Made by a program: the position numbers and the translations under genes
Notes under the pieces: model-generated
The model's input: the letters and a program-made list of their open reading frames with translations, nothing else
The model's database searches: none
Told to the model about the DNA's origin: nothing
NCBI GenBank assembly: GCA_035693785.1
Contig: DASSFZ010000318.1
Coordinates: 1 to 23,583, forward strand
DNA from: DASSFZ01 sp035693785
GTDB taxonomy: Bacteria; Chloroflexota; Anaerolineae; Fen-1058
DNA length: 23,583 nucleotides
Direction of reading: 5' to 3'
Part shown: positions 22,132 through 23,583 of the stretch, piece after piece
How the letters are laid out: each line of letters opens with the position of its first letter
Numbering within the stretch: position 1 is the first letter of the stretch

Positions 22132-22398
22132 ATGAAAGTGACGATTGATCGCAACATCTGCACCGCTGCGCTGAACGCCTGTGAGCACTGCTTCAGCTTC
22201 TTCGCGCAGAACCCGATGGGCGTCGATCGCTATTGCATCATCGAGCAGATCGACGACGGGTCGGATGAACTGACCTTGACGATTCGCAGCGACAATACGG
22301 AGCGGACCATCGTATTGGACGATGCCCGGCGCGAGCTGGTTGTCACGGAAGGCTGGTCGTCGCTGGTCGATTTCATCCCCGATTTCTATCGCGTGTAA
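22132..22398 (+). CDS. Small four-cysteine protein, ferredoxin-like N-terminus
   Basis: An 88-residue protein behind a strong AGGAGG site (22121-22126). MKVTIDRNICTAALNAC resembles the start of small ferredoxins (VxVDxxxC). Cysteines at 10, 17, 20 and 35 give a C-x6-C-x2-C-x14-C pattern that could hold an Fe-S cluster or zinc, but it is not a standard CxxCxxC ferredoxin pattern. The second half (TLTIRSDNTERTIVLDD, then VTEGWSSLVDFIPDF) is predicted beta plus helix. It is not confidently assigned to a family. It stands alone, with 187 bp of apparently gene-free sequence before it and about 400 bp after it. Confidence 0.8.
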   Translation: MKVTIDRNICTAALNACEHCFSFFAQNPMGVDRYCIIEQIDDGSDELTLTIRSDNTERTIVLDDARRELVVTEGWSSLVDFIPDFYRV

Positions 22399-22537
22399 GA
22401 CTCACGTAAGCCGATCAAGCCGGGACTGCGCCACTAGCCGAACGCTGATTCGCCTCTGGGAATTATCCACATCTGCTCATTGTCCGCGAGGACGCGGGCC
22501 TTGAGCGACTTGTGTGCAATCACCAGATTCGCCTCGC
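22399..22537. other. Non-coding stretch with one DnaA-box-like site
   Basis: No supportable gene. It contains TTATCCACA (22463-22471) and a 10-bp direct repeat GATTCGCCTC (22447-22456 and 22526-22535). The second copy runs into the promoter that follows. Confidence 0.6.
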
Positions 22538-22566
22538 TTGACGGGTTCGCAGGCTCCTGGCATAAT
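22538..22566 (+). promoter_or_regulatory. Promoter of the candidate RNA/leader
   Basis: TTGACG (22538-22543), a 17-bp spacer and CATAAT (22561-22566), five of six matches in each box. Start expected near 22572-22574. Confidence 0.65.
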
Positions 22567-22572
22567 GTCGCT

Positions 22573-22728
22573 CATGATAAGTATAGTCAGGCGAAGCATC
22601 TCTGCTGGCGATGTGCAGCAGGCCGCGCCTGCCGGTGCGGCAGCGGACGGTCTGTCGATGATTGCGTGATGCGTTGTTGACCTGTTGCGCGGACTGCCCC
22701 CGGCGTTCTTCCTCGCCGGGGGCTTTTT
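22573..22728 (+). ncRNA. Candidate structured RNA or attenuating leader of the lysE-type gene
   Basis: About 155 bases are bounded by a good promoter and a strong terminator and contain no normal gene. Local helices are CTGCTG/CAGCAG (22602-22607 with 22616-22621), GCAGGC/GCCTGC (22618-22623 with 22627-22632) and TGCCG/CGGCA (22630-22634 with 22638-22642). Some of these exclude each other. GCATC (22596-22600) can pair with GATGC (22668-22672) to enclose them. GCCGG at 22631-22635 could also pair with the terminator's CCGGC (22700-22704), as an antiterminator would. A 31-codon frame starts at ATG 22574 with essentially no leader and no ribosome site. I do not recognise a known RNA family. Confidence 0.4.
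22696..22728 (+). terminator. Strong intrinsic terminator
   Basis: GCCCCCGGCG (22696-22705) pairs perfectly with CGCCGGGGGC (22714-22723) across an 8-base loop, followed by TTTTT (22724-22728). It faces the plus strand, 72 bases before the LysE-type start codon. Confidence 0.92.
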
Positions 22729-22743
22729 GTTGCGCGGCTGCCC

Positions 22744-22786
22744 GCGATACACCCTATGCGATAAGCGATACGCGATAAGCGAAAAG
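22744..22786 (+). repeat. GCGATA low-complexity tract before the exporter gene
   Basis: Units GCGATAC, GCGATAAGCGATACGC and GCGATAAGCG, the same family as 20598-20657. It ends immediately before AGGAGG (22788-22793). Confidence 0.85.
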
Positions 22787-22799
22787 CAGGAGGGCGATC

Positions 22800-23429
22800 A
22801 TGGGAACGTGGCTAGCCGGCTGGGGATTGGGCATGTCGGTTGCAGCGCCGATCGGGCCGGTGAATGTCGCGACGATTCAATTGGGGCTTGGGCAGGGATT
22901 TGCGCCGGCCTGCGCGTTCGGGCTGGGCGCGGCGACGATCGACGCGCTGTATTGCTTTGCCGTCTACCTCGGCGTCGCGCCGCTGCTCGTCGCGGCGCCG
23001 TGGCTGCGCGTCGTGCTATACGCCGTGGGCGCGCTCATGCTCGCCCGCATGGGCTGGGGCGCGCTGCACCGCCGGATCGCGCTCGCATCGGACGCCGGGC
23101 GCCGGCCCGGCACTGCCTGGCGATCCTATCTCGCCGGGGTGAGCCTGACGGCGGTCAATCCCGCGACGATTCTGTCCTGGCTGGCCATCGGCGGCGCCGC
23201 ACTGTCGGCGATTCCATCCGGTGAGGGATTGGCGCTGGTGGTCGGCATTTTCTCGGGCAGCGCATGCTGGTTCGCCCTACTATCGGCGGGCGCGAGCGCA
23301 GGCAGGCGGCTGGCCAACGAGCGCATCTTGAAAGGCGTATCCGTCGTGTGCGGGCTGGCGCTGCTCGGATTTGCAGCGGTGTTCACCTGGGGCGCGCTGA
23401 CGGAGAGCCTGACGTTGTTTAGCAACTGA
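22800..23429 (+). CDS. LysE/RhtB-type amino-acid exporter
   Basis: A 209-residue membrane protein with about six hydrophobic segments. GWGLGMSVAAPIGPVNVATI is the LysE-superfamily N-terminal GxxxPxGP-type motif. A second conserved patch, YLAGVSLTAVNPATILSW, matches the FxxGxxxNxxNPK/P region. Members export lysine, homoserine, threonine and other small solutes, and the substrate cannot be set here. ATG 22800 follows AGGAGGG with good spacing. Transcription may read through, or be stopped by, the structured leader and terminator upstream. Confidence 0.87.
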   Translation: MGTWLAGWGLGMSVAAPIGPVNVATIQLGLGQGFAPACAFGLGAATIDALYCFAVYLGVAPLLVAAPWLRVVLYAVGALMLARMGWGALHRRIALASDAGRRPGTAWRSYLAGVSLTAVNPATILSWLAIGGAALSAIPSGEGLALVVGIFSGSACWFALLSAGASAGRRLANERILKGVSVVCGLALLGFAAVFTWGALTESLTLFSN

Positions 23430-23485
23430 GTCTCGGTAGATCCAGATTTGGAAGCAGAGCAGGAGTGGCGCAAAGCACGCATTCC

Positions 23486-23514
23486 TTTACGATGTGCTCT
23501 GATCGCGGTACAAT
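23486..23514 (+). promoter_or_regulatory. Promoter of the right-edge gene
   Basis: TTTACG (23486-23491), a 17-bp spacer and TACAAT (23509-23514). The start codon lies 20 bases beyond the -10. Confidence 0.45.
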
Positions 23515-23534
23515 TCGCCGCGCTTGAGGATCAC

Positions 23535-23583
23535 GTGAATCGACTTCGATGGGCGATTGTGATCATCGCCGTGGCGCTGCTAG
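23535..23583 (+). CDS. N-terminus of a membrane or secreted protein (partial)
   Basis: GTG 23535 begins MNRLRWAIVIIAVALL, a basic start and hydrophobic stretch typical of a signal peptide or membrane anchor. It is open to the window edge. GAGGA (23526-23530) is a plausible ribosome site. Nothing more can be said from 16 residues. Confidence 0.55.
   Translation, partial: MNRLRWAIVIIAVALL

Noticed and set aside
22463..22471. Perfect DnaA-box sequence TTATCCACA, possibly a replication origin
   Set aside because: It is a single box with no cluster, no AT-rich unwinding region and no dnaA, dnaN or parA neighbours. One 9-mer is expected by chance.

Overview
The window is GC-rich bacterial chromosome. 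Its gene content and intergenic style suggest Chloroflexota (Anaerolineae or a relative). The pointers are a feo operon with FeoB divided into two genes, an mreBCD-mrdA block, a DUF2723 membrane protein, and many short palindromic or low-complexity repeats both between and inside genes. This placement is an inference from style and gene order; no rRNA or marker search was possible.

Layout. Positions 1-99 hold the tail of a broken Ser/Thr kinase reading frame, followed by a 7-bp tandem repeat. Positions 230-3945 form a ferrous-iron operon: a DtxR-type repressor fused to FeoA domains behind a 22-bp palindromic operator, feoB as two overlapping genes (G domain, then membrane domain), and a FeoC-like regulator. 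Positions 3942-6620 are a zinc/cadmium resistance pair, an ArsR/SmtB repressor and a P1B-type ATPase, with the operator on the -10 box. A small sulfotransferase follows (6617-7240). It converges on a four-gene minus-strand cluster running from 11376 down to 7251: zinc-ribbon/TPR protein, alpha/beta hydrolase, SDR, and HAL2-type PAP phosphatase. The phosphatase would dispose of the PAP made by PAPS-dependent sulfotransferases.

Divergent from that cluster is the cell-shape operon mreB-mreC-mreD-mrdA (11511-16118), whose last gene overlaps a 1089-residue DUF2723 membrane protein. Downstream are a FemAB/CelD-like GNAT protein and a GT4 glycosyltransferase, plausibly envelope or glycan genes, then a small four-cysteine protein. 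A 401-bp non-coding stretch follows, with a good promoter, a structured segment and a strong intrinsic terminator, ahead of a LysE-type exporter. The right edge holds the start of another membrane or secreted protein.

The most interesting signals are these. (1) A dispersed palindromic element (core CCCTGAGCGAAGTCGAAGGG) occurs five times, every time inside a coding region and read in different frames. (2) A candidate structured RNA or attenuating leader lies at about 22572-22728. (3) The feo operon has an unusual domain layout: a DtxR-FeoA fusion plus a split FeoB. (4) Simple-sequence repeats sit right at gene starts and ends, some forming the start region or C-terminus of proteins.
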